Assembly: GCA_016708785.1 (NCBI GenBank)
Contig: JADJFC010000003.1
Location: 434,001 to 498,000 of the forward strand
Source of the DNA: Bacteroidota bacterium
GTDB taxonomy: Bacteria; Bacteroidota; Bacteroidia; AKYH767-A; 2013-40CM-41-45
Length of the DNA: 64,000 nucleotides
Direction: 5' to 3'
How positions within the stretch are numbered: the stretch's first letter is position 1; each line of letters opens with the position of its first letter. Of the stretch, positions 28,383 to 37,503 are shown piece by piece. The notes beneath the pieces were generated by a model that was given only the letters and a program-made list of their open reading frames with translations, did not search any database and was not told the origin of the DNA. A program made the translations under genes and the position numbers.

Positions 28383-29272
28383 AAACGCAGAACAGAGGTC
28401 TCGTTATCTTTTTAATTTTATTGTTGGCCACTGTTTGGGGAAGTTCTTTTATACTAATGAAGAAAGGACTTATTGTTTACACTCCTTATCAAGTTGGTGC
28501 TATCCGAATGTTTGTCGCTATGCTTTTTTTATTTCCGTTTTTGGTCGGACATTTTAAAAAGGTAGAAAAGTCGAGGTGGAAATATTTAATTCTTGCCGGA
28601 ATGTGTGGGAATGGGATTCCTGCCGTTTTATTTCCGCTTGCTGAAACACAGATTAGCAGTGCACTGGCAGGAATGATCAATTCCACAGTTCCTATTTTTA
28701 CATTAATTCTTGGTGTGCTTTTCTTTAAAATGAAAAGTGATAAAACAAAATTGATCGGAATATTTTTAGGATTGATTGGCGCAATACTTTTCGTTGGTGG
28801 CGGAGGTGCAGGTCAAACCGGCAATGCGAATTATGCATACTTTATTGTCTTTGCTTGTATATGTTATGCAGTGAGTGTAAATACGATTCGTAATTATTTA
28901 CTAGGAATAGATCCAATTAGAAACACTGGATTTTCACTCTTGTTTGCCGGAATCCCTCTTGGAATTTATTTGTTCTCTACAGATTTTTTGGCAAGAACCA
29001 TGTCGTCACCTGATGCAATTTTCAGTCTGGGTTGTGTGATTATCCTCGGACTTTTCGGAACTGCCATCTCAACAATTCTTTTTAATCGTCTGATAAGACT
29101 CACTGATTCACTTACAGCTTCATCTGTTACTTATTTGATTCCTGTTGTCGCTTTACTGTGGGGATTACTTGATGGCGAAAAGCCACTGCTTATTCATTAC
29201 GTTGGATTTATTTTGATTATTGGCGGCGTATATCTTGTAACGTGGCCTAAGAAAGTAGTGAATAGAGAATAA
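28379..29272 (+). CDS. EamA/DMT-family transporter
   Basis: A 297-residue membrane protein with ten predicted helices in two EamA repeats. Typical stretches are ATVWGSSFILMKKGL in helix 1, AALFPLAETQISSALAGMI-like residues before the midpoint, and LIPVVALLWGLLDGEK in the second repeat. Members export small metabolites such as amino acids. The GTG start overlaps the helicase stop (GTGA), so the two genes are co-transcribed and probably translationally coupled. Confidence 0.88.
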   Translation: MKTQNRGLVIFLILLLATVWGSSFILMKKGLIVYTPYQVGAIRMFVAMLFLFPFLVGHFKKVEKSRWKYLILAGMCGNGIPAVLFPLAETQISSALAGMINSTVPIFTLILGVLFFKMKSDKTKLIGIFLGLIGAILFVGGGGAGQTGNANYAYFIVFACICYAVSVNTIRNYLLGIDPIRNTGFSLLFAGIPLGIYLFSTDFLARTMSSPDAIFSLGCVIILGLFGTAISTILFNRLIRLTDSLTASSVTYLIPVVALLWGLLDGEKPLLIHYVGFILIIGGVYLVTWPKKVVNRE

Positions 29273-29369
29273 CGATTAGTGAATAATGGCTTCGAAGAAG
29301 CTTGGGGAAGGTGAAGATATTGGCGCCTGGGAGCTTGGCGGAATTTTAAAATTTGTCTTATTGCATTAA

Positions 29370-29437
29370 ATGAAAGTTCTCCCAATATGCCGGGCGGAAT
29401 TTTAAAATTCCGCCCGGCATATTGGGAGAACTTTCAT
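29370..29437. terminator. 68-bp perfect palindrome between convergent genes
   Basis: Positions 29370-29403 are the exact complement of 29404-29437 with no loop (ATGAAAGTTCTCCCAATATG... on the left, centre AATTTTAAAATT). The inner part GGCGGAATTTTAAAATT also occurs just upstream at 29336-29352. It lies between the EamA gene and the methyltransferase, which converge, so it may serve as a bidirectional terminator. It is far longer than a terminator needs to be. Confidence 0.8.
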
Positions 29438-29477
29438 CGCTGCAAATAATAAGTTCAGATTTGCTCTGCTAATACAA

Positions 29478-30347
29478 TCAGACTTTTTCAGCAATAATTC
29501 TCACAGTGTCAAAAAGATTAACCGGTACTCCAACAGAGTTGATTTTTTCAAGTGACTTAATGCGAATACCCGTGCGACTTCCGATCTGATAAAATGCCAG
29601 TCCAAGAGGGATTGTTTTCCATGGAGCCAAACTTGATCGAATTTCAAAACCTGCTTTTTTAACAAGTGCCTTAAGGGTTTTTACGGAGAAGAAAAAAGTA
29701 TGCTGTGGTGGTGTCATCAATCTCCAATTGTGGGCCATTAAATTGCTAAGCATTGAATCATGGTTACCCGTTACGATTAAAATAATTCCCCCGGGATTCA
29801 TGTGATCATATAATTTTTTAATTATCGCATACGGGTCCGTCAGATGTTCTATTACATCAAGCATGACAACTACATCCAGCTTTCCTGTTTGTTTCAGAAC
29901 AGTATCAGTTAATTCACCTTGAAAAACTTTATGCCCGCGCTTATTTGAAAGATCAACGCCTTCCTGATTAATTTCTATTCCATAGCAGTCAAAATATTTT
30001 GAAGCTTCATCAAGAAAATATCCATACGCACTTCCGATCTCAAGTAGTTTCAAATTCGTTTTGCCTTTGAAATAAGGAAGCAGTGTTTTCACCACAGAAT
30101 GAAATTCGGCTTTCAGAATTTTTTCTGTCGATTTGTAATCGCTATAACCGTCTATCTGCCCACCGTGAAAATAGGTGTCGTCATAAATTTTGTGAGTATC
30201 AAATTCATTCGGCAACACTGTTGATACTAGTCCACATTTCGTGCACTTTGTAATTGGAAAACCTCTTTTCACATAAAGAAGTTTATGTGTGTCGTTTTCG
30301 CAAATATTACACTTGAATTTATATTCTGTGATTTCAGGAGGCGTCAA
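29478..30347 (-). CDS. class I SAM-dependent methyltransferase with N-terminal zinc ribbon
   Basis: The 289-residue protein opens with two CxxC pairs (CNICEND and CTKCGL), the N-terminal domain often found on sugar methyltransferases. A Rossmann methyltransferase domain follows, with motif I LLEIGSAYGYFLDEA, motif post-I YGIEIN and DVVVMLDVIEHL. A YHN-like late segment HTFFFSVKTLKALVKKAGF completes the Methyltransf_23 type. The start is TTG at 30347, shortly after the stop of the DUF2304 gene. It is the last gene of a four-gene cluster with two glycosyltransferases and probably modifies a surface sugar; this role is inferred from the neighbours. Confidence 0.85.
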   Translation of the reverse strand: MTPPEITEYKFKCNICENDTHKLLYVKRGFPITKCTKCGLVSTVLPNEFDTHKIYDDTYFHGGQIDGYSDYKSTEKILKAEFHSVVKTLLPYFKGKTNLKLLEIGSAYGYFLDEASKYFDCYGIEINQEGVDLSNKRGHKVFQGELTDTVLKQTGKLDVVVMLDVIEHLTDPYAIIKKLYDHMNPGGIILIVTGNHDSMLSNLMAHNWRLMTPPQHTFFFSVKTLKALVKKAGFEIRSSLAPWKTIPLGLAFYQIGSRTGIRIKSLEKINSVGVPVNLFDTVRIIAEKV

Positions 30348-30359
30348 TTTCGATTTTAT

Positions 30360-30706
30360 TTAAAGGCTGTTATTATTTTTTTCATTTAAATTCGTTGCTG
30401 AACGAATTGCTTCATTTCTTATTAGCTCAGTTAGCAGTAATTCCAGTTTTCTGTATTTAGCATACAAAACTATAAATCCAATAATCCCAAAGAGGATACT
30501 TATATAAAATAAAAGATCTACACCTCGACCAATTCCAAGGGCATTAGCTACTTGTATTGTAAGTCCCGGATTGATGGCAAGAAAATTCCGAATGAAAAAA
30601 CGCCAATCAAAATCAGTCTTATGACAAGTTGATTTTTGAAATACTTGAAGTACAGTGCTAGAAGTACGAGAAGTGCTGTGATTAGGATGATCTGGAATAA
30701 ATTCAT
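30360..30706 (-). CDS. DUF2304 small membrane protein (frameshifted)
   Basis: A gene easily missed because the frame breaks near 30578. It starts at ATG 30706, overlapping the glycosyltransferase stop as ATGA. It reads MNLFQIILITALLVLLALYF and continues to SFGIFL. After restoring one G (TTGGCC) it continues AINPGLTIQVANALGIGRG, VDLLFYISILFGIIGFIVLY and ELLLTELIRNEAIRS, to a TAA at 30360. The repaired product has 115 residues and three membrane segments. GIGRGVDLLFY and the following helix are the hallmark of DUF2304 proteins, which typically neighbour glycosyltransferases of the dolichol-phosphate-mannose synthase type, as here. Confidence 0.85.
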
Positions 30707-31389
30707 TTGAATATTTTATTTAGAATTAGATCAATAACAATGTTAATTGAATTCAATGGACTTTGACCTTTTTGTTTTGAATAATCCGAATATACAATAT
30801 GTGTGGCACATTCAGTGTATCTCAATTTGTTTTTGCGTATTAAAATCAAAATTTCTGATGCATGCGCCATTCTATTCTCTCTGATTTTCATACAAGCACC
30901 TGCAGTTCTGTTCATTGCTCTAAAACCATTGTGAGCGTCAGTTAATTTAACGCCTGTCAGAATGAAGTTAACTATTCTTGCGATACGTAACAAGCGTCTT
31001 CGCTTTTTTGGTATTGCAATTTTATCTTTTTCTGTTAGAAATCTTGAGCCTATTACGATGTCGACCTTGTTGTCTCTTAATGGTTCTATCATTGCGGCAA
31101 TATCGCTAGCCAAATGCTGTCCGTCAGAATCGAAATGAACGATTACCTCAGCACCTTTCTTCATTGCAAGGTCTGATCCGGTACGTAGTGCGGCGCCTTG
31201 ACCAAGATTGATCTTGTGTTCTGCATAGATTATAGGTAAGTCCGAAATTGCGGCTTTTATATTTTGATTCGAACCGTCATTTACCACAATAATATTGTAG
31301 TTATATGGCAACAGATTTTTTATTGTATCCGAAATGACCTGGATCTCATTGTAACAAGGTACAACGACGTATATATTTCCGGGATTCAT
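30703..31389 (-). CDS. GT2-family glycosyltransferase (DPM1-like)
   Basis: A 228-residue cytoplasmic glycosyltransferase. It has the GT-A opening IYVVVPCYNEIQVISDTI, the nucleotide-binding VVNDGSNQN, NLGQGAALRTG, and the DxD motif in VHFDSDGQH. Family members of this size transfer a sugar to polyprenyl phosphate, and the reducing end is then used by membrane glycosyltransferases. This fits the adjacent multi-membrane protein, whose gene overlaps this one by four bases (ATGA), and the DUF2304 gene that overlaps its stop. Confidence 0.9.
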   Translation of the reverse strand: MNPGNIYVVVPCYNEIQVISDTIKNLLPYNYNIIVVNDGSNQNIKAAISDLPIIYAEHKINLGQGAALRTGSDLAMKKGAEVIVHFDSDGQHLASDIAAMIEPLRDNKVDIVIGSRFLTEKDKIAIPKKRRRLLRIARIVNFILTGVKLTDAHNGFRAMNRTAGACMKIRENRMAHASEILILIRKNKLRYTECATHIVYSDYSKQKGQSPLNSINIVIDLILNKIFK

Positions 31390-32966
31390 TGTGTACTTAT
31401 TTTATACCATGTTGACTCGCCGGAAGTGAAAATAACTTCACCGGAATATCGATTAAGAAAATTCTCTTCTTCAATTGTTTTTTGACCTTTACATTCAATC
31501 CAAATTGTTTTATTCATTGGGATCTTTGCTGTCGTATTAATTAAACTGTCGTAATTGCTGACAGGCACTCCACCACTATATATTGAAGTTGTCCTGGAAG
31601 TTTCATCTTTTGATGCGATTAATATTAGCTCGTTGTCATTTGCTTGATCTTTTAATTGCTTGCTTAAATCTATGTAGACTTTTTTATCCTCAAAGTATGT
31701 CCCTGCATATTCATGTTTTATTAAAATCTTGTAATGCTTAAAGGAAAAGTACAATATGCTAAAACTGATTGATGAATAAATTACAACTCTGCTTAGTTTT
31801 CTAAGATTGTCATTACTCATGCCTAGTGCAAGGCGTATTAGATAGATCTGAAATATTAGAATGACCGGAGCATAATATCTTGATTCTTCAACATATGTCC
31901 ACGATAGATTTCCATTGAAATGTGTAGCAGGAGATACAATGCTAAGCAATACAAGTGTCCCAATAGTAATTGAAAGAGCGATCAAACTTACAATGTCGAA
32001 ATAAAAGAGAATATCGTGAGAGTTTTTTTTAGCTCTTTGAAAAAGGCCATATAAAAAATGAAATAGAAGAGTAAAGGTGAATAGTAATTTGAAAGTAATT
32101 AAAGCAGAAGATAAACTGCTTCCTTTGGAGATTTGAGATTCAAATGTTTCAGTAAAGAAAAATGTTTTGAAAAGGATTGGATCAAATTGCAAGAGGTTTT
32201 CAAAATGCAATGCAAATTTCGCTTGCTCAAGGTAAGTGCCATTTCCATAGTATAGCTTTTGGAATGCATACAAAGACGCACTGAGAACGAATGCCAGGAC
32301 AAGGCTTGCCAGACCATTTTTAATAAGCTGTTTGTCTTTCTTGAATTTCCCAATGAATATGATTGACAGAGGTAAAAAAATTGTCATGGGCAGGTATGCA
32401 AATCTGGTAAGTGCGGCAAGGAAAATAAATAGCGCTGTCAATAAGCTATTTAAGCGATTATTATTTTTATTTTGAATTAATTGGGCAAAAAAGTAAAGCG
32501 CAAAAATGAAAAAAGTAACAGCATATCTATCAGTCGATGTAAAATAATAGAATGGCGAGAAACTAAACATGTTTAATAAGCAGAATAAGGAAAAGTATTC
32601 CTTTGCACGCTCATTGAACAGTGATCTTAATAATTTGTATACACCAACAAATAAAATCAACATAAAAAAGCAATCTGCAATTACTGAAACTGTATGAAAA
32701 TTGTTATTGAGAATAGTAAAAGGCAGTATCCAAAAAGTGAAACCGGGCGGCCATCCTGAAAATGGTACGTAGCAAATTTGGTTTAAATCAGAAGTAAATA
32801 CAGTGGAGAGAAGAATGCCATGTCCATTGAGAAAGTTGTAAGTAGCGGCTAATTGAATGGCTTTGTCAATATTCAATCCGGAAAAGAGAATAAGGTTCTC
32901 GATTCGTAGTAATATTGCAATGCAGATTATTGGGATATGAAATTTTCTGAGGAATTCAATAAACAT
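31386..32966 (-). CDS. multi-membrane glycosyltransferase, GT39/ArnT-like
   Basis: A 526-residue protein with roughly eleven hydrophobic segments and a C-terminal soluble domain. The first loop, GLNIDKAIQLAATYNFLNGHG, resembles the acidic first periplasmic loop of GT-C enzymes that use polyprenyl-phosphate sugars. No close family name can be given from sequence alone. It begins the cluster glycosyltransferase-GT2-DUF2304-methyltransferase; all four genes overlap or nearly touch, so they form one operon. The likely product is a decorated cell-surface glycan or glycolipid. Confidence 0.75.
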   Translation of the reverse strand: MFIEFLRKFHIPIICIAILLRIENLILFSGLNIDKAIQLAATYNFLNGHGILLSTVFTSDLNQICYVPFSGWPPGFTFWILPFTILNNNFHTVSVIADCFFMLILFVGVYKLLRSLFNERAKEYFSLFCLLNMFSFSPFYYFTSTDRYAVTFFIFALYFFAQLIQNKNNNRLNSLLTALFIFLAALTRFAYLPMTIFLPLSIIFIGKFKKDKQLIKNGLASLVLAFVLSASLYAFQKLYYGNGTYLEQAKFALHFENLLQFDPILFKTFFFTETFESQISKGSSLSSALITFKLLFTFTLLFHFLYGLFQRAKKNSHDILFYFDIVSLIALSITIGTLVLLSIVSPATHFNGNLSWTYVEESRYYAPVILIFQIYLIRLALGMSNDNLRKLSRVVIYSSISFSILYFSFKHYKILIKHEYAGTYFEDKKVYIDLSKQLKDQANDNELILIASKDETSRTTSIYSGGVPVSNYDSLINTTAKIPMNKTIWIECKGQKTIEEENFLNRYSGEVIFTSGESTWYKISTQ

Positions 32967-33074
32967 GCCCCCTAAATTAAAAATAAATAGTAAATTATAA
33001 ATGTCACTTAAAAATAGTTATTATCATATGAAAATGAAAACCGGTTTTGAGTTGCCGGTTTTCATCAATCATTC

Positions 33075-34445
33075 TTATTTACTCATTTCTGTGAAATTTT
33101 TATAGAAATGTGGAATCGTTTCAATGCCTTTAAAGAAATTGAAAAGTCCGTGATTCTCATTCGGTGAATGAATAAGATCGCTGTCTAATCCAAAGCCCAT
33201 TAAAACGGATTTTAATCCCAACTCTTTTTCGAACAAGGCCACGATAGGAATGCTTCCGCCACCTCTAGTTGGAATTGGTTTCTTTCCAAAAGTTGTTTCC
33301 ATTGCTTTACTCGCTGCTTTGAATGCAATACTGTCAGTAGGAGTAACAACAGGCTCGCCACCATGATGAGGCTTTACAATAACTTTTACGCCTTTCGGTG
33401 CGATCTTCTTAAAATGATCTTCGAATAATTTTGTGATCTTATCGCTGCCCTGATTTGGAACCAAACGCATGCTGATCTTTGCAAATGCTTTTCCGGGTAA
33501 AACAGTTTTCGCTCCTTCGCCAATGTAACCACCCCAGATGCCGTTCAACTCCAACGTCGGACGAATTCCTGTACGCTCAAGAGTTGTATATCCTTTTTCT
33601 CCCATGACATCATCGATGTCCAGGTCTTTTTTGTATTCATTAAGATCGAATGGAGTCTTGTTTAATTCTTCTCTTTGCTCTTTTGTCAACTCTTGAACTT
33701 CATCATAAAAGCCGGGAATTGTAATGTGATTGTTTTCATCTTTCAATGAATCGATCATTTTACACAATACCTGAATTGGATTCGGCACAGCACCACCATA
33801 AACGCCTGAGTGCAGATCGCGATTCGGCCCTGTAACTTCAACTTCTAAATAACAAAGTCCGCGCAGACCGCTTTCTATCGAAGGGATGTCATTTGCAATG
33901 ATAGATGTATCTGAAATAAGAATAACGTCACCTTTCAGTCTGTCCTTGTTAGCTTTCACCCATGGACCAAGATGTGATGATCCTACTTCTTCTTCGCCTT
34001 CAATCATAAAACGAACGTTGCAAGGAAGTGTATTCGTCTTCATCATCAATTCAAATGCTTTGATGTGCATGTACACTTGTCCTTTGTCGTCACATGCACC
34101 ACGTGCATAGATCTTTCCGTTTTTGATCACAGGTTCGAAAGGAGGGGAATCCCATAAGTTCATCGGGTCTGCCGGCTGAACATCGTAGTGACCATAAACT
34201 ATAATAGTAGGTAATTTCGGATCGATAATTTTTTCTCCATACACGATCGGATGTCCCGGTGTTGTACAGATCTCAACTTTATCGGCACCTGCTTTGACTA
34301 ATTCTGCTTTTACGTATTCAGCAGCACGAACAACATCTTTCGCATATTTACTGTCTGCACTTACTGAAGGTATTTTCAAAAGTTCGATCAATTCATCGAT
34401 GAATCTTTTTTCATTTGTCTTAATGTAATTCTGAATGGTTTCCAT
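33075..34445 (-). CDS. M20-family dipeptidase
   Basis: A cytoplasmic zinc dipeptidase of 456 residues. The metal and catalytic sites are visible: YGHYDVQPAD (first metal ligand His and bridging Asp), EGEEEVGSS (catalytic Glu pair) and a late LIHSPNEN. The insertion lid domain includes RDLHSGVYGGAVPNP. Such enzymes cleave small peptides including carnosine-like dipeptides. The gene stands alone with its own upstream region. Confidence 0.92.
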   Translation of the reverse strand: METIQNYIKTNEKRFIDELIELLKIPSVSADSKYAKDVVRAAEYVKAELVKAGADKVEICTTPGHPIVYGEKIIDPKLPTIIVYGHYDVQPADPMNLWDSPPFEPVIKNGKIYARGACDDKGQVYMHIKAFELMMKTNTLPCNVRFMIEGEEEVGSSHLGPWVKANKDRLKGDVILISDTSIIANDIPSIESGLRGLCYLEVEVTGPNRDLHSGVYGGAVPNPIQVLCKMIDSLKDENNHITIPGFYDEVQELTKEQREELNKTPFDLNEYKKDLDIDDVMGEKGYTTLERTGIRPTLELNGIWGGYIGEGAKTVLPGKAFAKISMRLVPNQGSDKITKLFEDHFKKIAPKGVKVIVKPHHGGEPVVTPTDSIAFKAASKAMETTFGKKPIPTRGGGSIPIVALFEKELGLKSVLMGFGLDSDLIHSPNENHGLFNFFKGIETIPHFYKNFTEMSK

Positions 34446-34831
34446 AAATGTGTTTGCGTTTATTTAAGAGGTCATGAAGGTAAAAAAATTAATTATCACT
34501 TTGCATTCGCTTTCATGATTATACATATTTAACCCCGGGGAGCGATTTTTCAAATGAAAAGTCCCTATAACAATGATACAATAAATAAATTTTGGTTGAT
34601 TAAAAAAGGCTGACGCCATGCGGACAGGCCCCAGGTTTTCCCCTTCCGCATGACTATGCGCCGCGGCGCACAGCAGTAATAAATACACAAATGACTTTAT
34701 TTTAATTGGCATTCGTTACCCCATAAATGAAGGATATTTTATGAAACAACTGAAAGCTTACAAACTATTCTATCTAAGAATAAATCCCATCAACAAAGCC
34801 CTTCATCCCAGTAGCTATCGGGATTCATTAT
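34446..34831. other. 386-bp intergenic region with a GC-rich structured patch
   Basis: Most of it is AT-rich and empty. At 34606-34680 lies a sharply GC-rich patch containing CATGCGGA (34617-34624) facing TCCGCATG (34645-34652) around a 20-base loop with GGCCCCAGG, then a perfect palindrome TGCGCCGCGGCGCA (34657-34670). An 82-codon minus-strand frame runs through it but resembles no protein I know, so I do not call it. An imperfect AGCTATCGGG palindrome lies near 34811-34824. Confidence 0.6.
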
Positions 34832-36355
34832 TCATTGAACAAGCACTTTGCCCGTCATCTCCTTCGGAATCGGTAGATTCATTAAATGAAGGATAGTAGG
34901 AGCGAGGTCAGCTAAACGACCGTTATTGATCTTTGTGTATTCTGATCCGACTAAAAATAGTGGAACCGGATTTGTAGTATGCGCTGTATTCGGTGTGCCA
35001 TCATCGTTGATCATAAAATCTGCATTGCCATGATCGGCTGTAATAAGAAATGAATAACCATGTTTCAATCCGGTTTCCACAACTTTCTTTACACAAGCAT
35101 CTACTGTTTCTGCTGCAGTTACGACTGCACTGAAAACACCGGTATGTCCGACCATGTCTGTGTTTGCAAAATTCAAACATATAAAATCCGGTTGGTTGGC
35201 ATTCATTATATCACAAACGGAATTTGTTAATTCAAATGCACTCATCTGTGGTTGCAGATCGTAGGTGGCAACTTTCGGTGATGGCGCCATAATTCTCGTT
35301 TCGCCATTAAAAGGAATTTCTCTTCCGCCACTAAAAAAGAAAGTAACGTGCGGATATTTTTCAGTCTCAGCAGCACGGACTTGTGTCTTTCCATTTTGTG
35401 CAAGTATGTCTCCGAGCGTATTGGTCAGATTGTCCTTATCGAAAATAATGTCAACGTTTTTGAATGTATCGTCATAGTTCGACATCGTAACATATTTCAA
35501 ATTGAGCTTATGCATGTTCTGCTCATGAAAATCTGTTTGTGTCAATACTGTGGTGATCTCTCTGCAACGATCAGTTCTGAAGTTGAAGCAAATAACTGCA
35601 TCGCCATCTTGAATGGTTGCGAGAGGCTTCATGTCGTTTCCTGTGATGACAATTGGTTTGATGAATTCATCACTCACTCCGGCATCATACGATTCCTGAA
35701 TTGCCTGAGCGTAGTTATTTGTCGCATGACCGATTCCATTCACCAAAAGATCGTAAGCTAGTTTGACGCGCTCCCAACGTTTATCGCGATCCATTGCATA
35801 GTAACGACCAACGATGGATGCAATTTTTCCTGTTGAATGTTGTAAATGTTCTTCGAGCTCATTCAAAAAACCTAATCCGCTTTTCGGATCCGTATCACGA
35901 CCATCAGTAAAAGCATGAATGAAAACATCTAAAACATTATTCGCTTTTGCAATGTCGCAAAGAGCTTTCAGGTGATTGATATGCGAATGCACTCCGCCAT
36001 CGGATACAAGTCCGATGAGGTGAAGCTTCTTTTTATTTGTAGTGCAATATTTCATTGCATCCAAGATGACAGCATTTGAATGCAGACTTTTATCGCGAAT
36101 AGCAAGATTGATCTTTACCAGATCCTGATAAACAACTCGGCCGGCACCGATATTCAAATGTCCAACTTCTGAATTCCCCATTTGTCCGTCAGGCAAACCT
36201 ACGTCTTCACCACTGGTTTTTAATTCAGTGTTCGGATACTTCGGATAAAGTGAGTCAACAAAAGGAGTATTTGCCATGTAAATGGCATTCGTTTCATCTT
36301 TCCTCCCATGGCCCCAGCCATCCATGATAATTAAGGCAACTTTTGTTGGATTCAT
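34832..36355 (-). CDS. gpmI: 2,3-bisphosphoglycerate-independent phosphoglycerate mutase
   Basis: Interconverts 3- and 2-phosphoglycerate in glycolysis using two metal ions and a phosphoserine intermediate. The 507-residue protein has the metal ligand site in IMDGWGHG, the active serine in QMGNSEVGHLNIGAGR, the substrate loop HAFTDGRDTDP, RYYAMDRDKRW and the second metal site TADHGNAD. Length is normal and the frame intact. The ATG lies five bases after a perfect -7 box. Confidence 0.96.
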   Translation of the reverse strand: MNPTKVALIIMDGWGHGRKDETNAIYMANTPFVDSLYPKYPNTELKTSGEDVGLPDGQMGNSEVGHLNIGAGRVVYQDLVKINLAIRDKSLHSNAVILDAMKYCTTNKKKLHLIGLVSDGGVHSHINHLKALCDIAKANNVLDVFIHAFTDGRDTDPKSGLGFLNELEEHLQHSTGKIASIVGRYYAMDRDKRWERVKLAYDLLVNGIGHATNNYAQAIQESYDAGVSDEFIKPIVITGNDMKPLATIQDGDAVICFNFRTDRCREITTVLTQTDFHEQNMHKLNLKYVTMSNYDDTFKNVDIIFDKDNLTNTLGDILAQNGKTQVRAAETEKYPHVTFFFSGGREIPFNGETRIMAPSPKVATYDLQPQMSAFELTNSVCDIMNANQPDFICLNFANTDMVGHTGVFSAVVTAAETVDACVKKVVETGLKHGYSFLITADHGNADFMINDDGTPNTAHTTNPVPLFLVGSEYTKINNGRLADLAPTILHLMNLPIPKEMTGKVLVQ

Positions 36356-36360
36356 GGGGG

Positions 36361-36368
36361 CAAAGGTA
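36361..36368 (-). promoter_or_regulatory. -7 box for gpmI (TACCTTTG)
   Basis: TACCTTTGCCCCCATG on the minus strand: a perfect TAnnTTTG, then five C, then the start codon. This predicts a leaderless transcript. Confidence 0.65.
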
Positions 36369-36453
36369 AGGGTTTTAATTCAGTTGAAAAGTGACGGAAG
36401 TTCTTGAATTGGACATTTTTTTGTTGAAACCTTAAACAATATCTTAAACGCCC

Positions 36454-37419
36454 TCATGCCAACAATGGCAACTCCACCCTAAAAACCGACCCCTTCGGTT
36501 TATTGTCGATCACACTTATTTTACCATCGTGTTCTTCAACAATGTACTTCACAATAAAAAGTCCGAGACCGGTTCCTTTGGTACGGCGGGTTTCTTCGTT
36601 ACCTATCCGATAAAATTTTGTAAAAATGTTTTGCTTTTCTTTATCGGGAATTCCAATGCCTTGATCTGCTATGGAAAGAATTATTTTGTTTTCGATTTTT
36701 TTAATACTCACTTCTAATGCACTTTCTTTCGGTGAATATTTCCATCCGTTTTCAATTAAATTGGAGATGAGTATGGACAAGCCGTTTTTGTCTGCATGAA
36801 CATATAGCCCTTCTTCAATATGAGATTCAATTTTTTCATGTCCCGGAATTTGTTGGAATTTCTGGATCATCAATCGAAGCAATGCTGAAATATTGATGTC
36901 TTCTTTTGAAAATGAATAACCCTTGTGATCGATAAGATTTGCCATCAAAGCATTTTCAACCAGATTGTTCAATCGATCCGTATCGCCAATTGCACTATTG
37001 ATAAATGAGATCTCTTTCTTTTTATCCAGGTCGTGACGCAAAAGAGTTTGCAAGTATAATTTGATCGAAGCTAAAGGCGATTTGAATTCATGTGTGATCG
37101 AAAGCAGAAAATTCTTCTGCTGTCTGGCCAAAGCCATTTCTTTACGATAGATCTTCAGCATCACCGATGTTCCCCAGATGAGAATTGAAATAAAGACAAG
37201 TCCTTCACCAATTACCATCCATCTTCTGTTGTTGATCTTTTTCTCCAGCTTAAAAGTCACCTGCTCTCTTTCTTCCGGCGTCAACACTTGAAGTCCGACG
37301 TTTTCTATTCTATGCTGATACACTTCATCATTCAATGAAACCAATAAATAAGCCCACCAGCAAAACTGGAACAGAATATAAAATGCTAACAAATAGAGAA
37401 TGAATACGGGGCGTTTCAC
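36454..37419 (-). CDS. sensor histidine kinase
   Basis: A 321-residue membrane kinase with two hydrophobic segments (residues about 5-30 and 73-92) and a short extracytoplasmic part between them, HisKA with SITHEFKSPLASIKLYL, and a HATPase domain with N box LIENGWKYSP, G1 ADQGIGIPD and G2 GTGLGLFIVKYI. No response regulator gene is adjacent, so its partner is elsewhere. It follows the PKD-protein gene by 84 bases on the same strand. A role connected with that protein is only a guess. Confidence 0.92.
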   Translation of the reverse strand: MKRPVFILYLLAFYILFQFCWWAYLLVSLNDEVYQHRIENVGLQVLTPEEREQVTFKLEKKINNRRWMVIGEGLVFISILIWGTSVMLKIYRKEMALARQQKNFLLSITHEFKSPLASIKLYLQTLLRHDLDKKKEISFINSAIGDTDRLNNLVENALMANLIDHKGYSFSKEDINISALLRLMIQKFQQIPGHEKIESHIEEGLYVHADKNGLSILISNLIENGWKYSPKESALEVSIKKIENKIILSIADQGIGIPDKEKQNIFTKFYRIGNEETRRTKGTGLGLFIVKYIVEEHDGKISVIDNKPKGSVFRVELPLLA

Positions 37420-37503
37420 TTTGCTAATATAGTGAAAACTTTTGCAAAGAATTCTATGTACCCTGTGAACTCGTGTTCTTAGTGTTTAAATCCACTACGG
37501 AAC

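Noticed and set aside
34464..34712. 82-codon lipoprotein-like gene on the minus strand
   Set aside because: Its middle is the GC-rich dyad patch, it has no recognised relatives, and its tail is low-quality AT-rich sequence.
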